NCBI GenBank assembly: GCA_021740785.1 | Contig: JAIOZI010000052.1 | Coordinates: 1 to 35,652 of the forward strand | DNA: 35,652 bases | Direction of reading: 5' to 3' | Source of the DNA: Melioribacteraceae bacterium | GTDB taxonomy: Bacteria; Bacteroidota; Ignavibacteria; Ignavibacteriales; Melioribacteraceae | Shown: piece after piece, positions 35,517 to 35,652 of the stretch | Layout of the letters: each line of letters starts with the position of its first letter | Numbering within the stretch: position 1 is the stretch's first letter | Program-made: the position numbers and the translations under genes | The notes under the pieces: model-generated | The model's input: only the letters and a program-made list of their open reading frames with translations | Told to the model about the DNA's origin: nothing | Database searches by the model: none

Positions 35517-35652
35517 AACCCAGATTTTCCATTGGAAAATCTGCCCTTCGGGCCGACAATTTGTAAGTTGAGAAATATCAAATACTTAGCCATATAGAAA
35601 TTTTGGAATTCGTTATTTGAGTAAAATATTTTTCTTACAAATTGTCGGGGTT
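35517..35652 (-). repeat. 136-bp dispersed repeat, copy B (inverted relative to copy A)
   Basis: The reverse complement matches 18576-18711 at 134 of 136 positions. It carries the same hairpins: the CAGATTTTCC palindrome, GCCCTTCGGGC, and the 15-bp inverted pair ending at CTTACAAATTGTCGG. The window ends inside or at the edge of the element, so it may continue. It sits right behind the atpC terminator, a non-disruptive location. Confidence 0.95.

Overview
AT-rich bacterial DNA. The best guess is a member of Ignavibacteria or a close relative in the Bacteroidota/Chlorobiota group. Four large secreted proteins end in the type IX secretion (Por) sorting domain with the YPNPFN signature. There is also a carboxypeptidase-regulatory-type TonB receptor, an atpD-atpC pair apart from the other ATP synthase genes, and a fused E1 alpha/beta 2-oxoacid dehydrogenase. 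The assignment rests on these features only; no marker phylogeny could be run.

Layout. Positions 1-387 hold a tandem array with a 109-110 bp period, truncated by the window edge. A tRNA cluster follows (Arg-TCT, His-GTG and two identical Glu-TTC genes with a terminator-like hairpin between them), then a PlsC-like acyltransferase. A helically phased array of CTTAACA boxes resembling a Pho box precedes a two-gene unit: a TonB-dependent outer-membrane receptor and a secreted protein made of two 431-residue repeats. Next come an LD-carboxypeptidase and a 1709-residue modular surface protein. A solitary HydE-like radical SAM protein, a TPR lipoprotein coupled to a DUF58 protein, and a convergent phosphohexomutase follow.

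The gap between the phosphohexomutase and the endonuclease III gene is a nest of palindromes. Its right 136 bp recurs in inverted orientation, with 2 mismatches, at the very end of the window. Two more type IX-secreted proteins follow (a BNR/Ycf48-like propeller and an FG-GAP/VCBS-like protein).

The right third is central metabolism. A lipoate cassette (lpdA, lipB, fused E1, E2 with two lipoyl domains, lipA) encodes a whole 2-oxoacid dehydrogenase complex plus the enzymes that make its cofactor in place. It is followed by a four-gene 2-oxoacid:ferredoxin oxidoreductase operon (ferredoxin, alpha, beta, gamma), which does the same kind of chemistry with ferredoxin as acceptor, and then by atpD-atpC.

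The least explained signals are the palindromic composite element and its inverted partner, the Pho-like box in front of the receptor/repeat-protein pair, the 110-bp tandem array, and a possible Leu/Ile/Val-rich leader peptide with a terminator ahead of the ferredoxin oxidoreductase operon. No phage, transposase, CRISPR array or rRNA was found.
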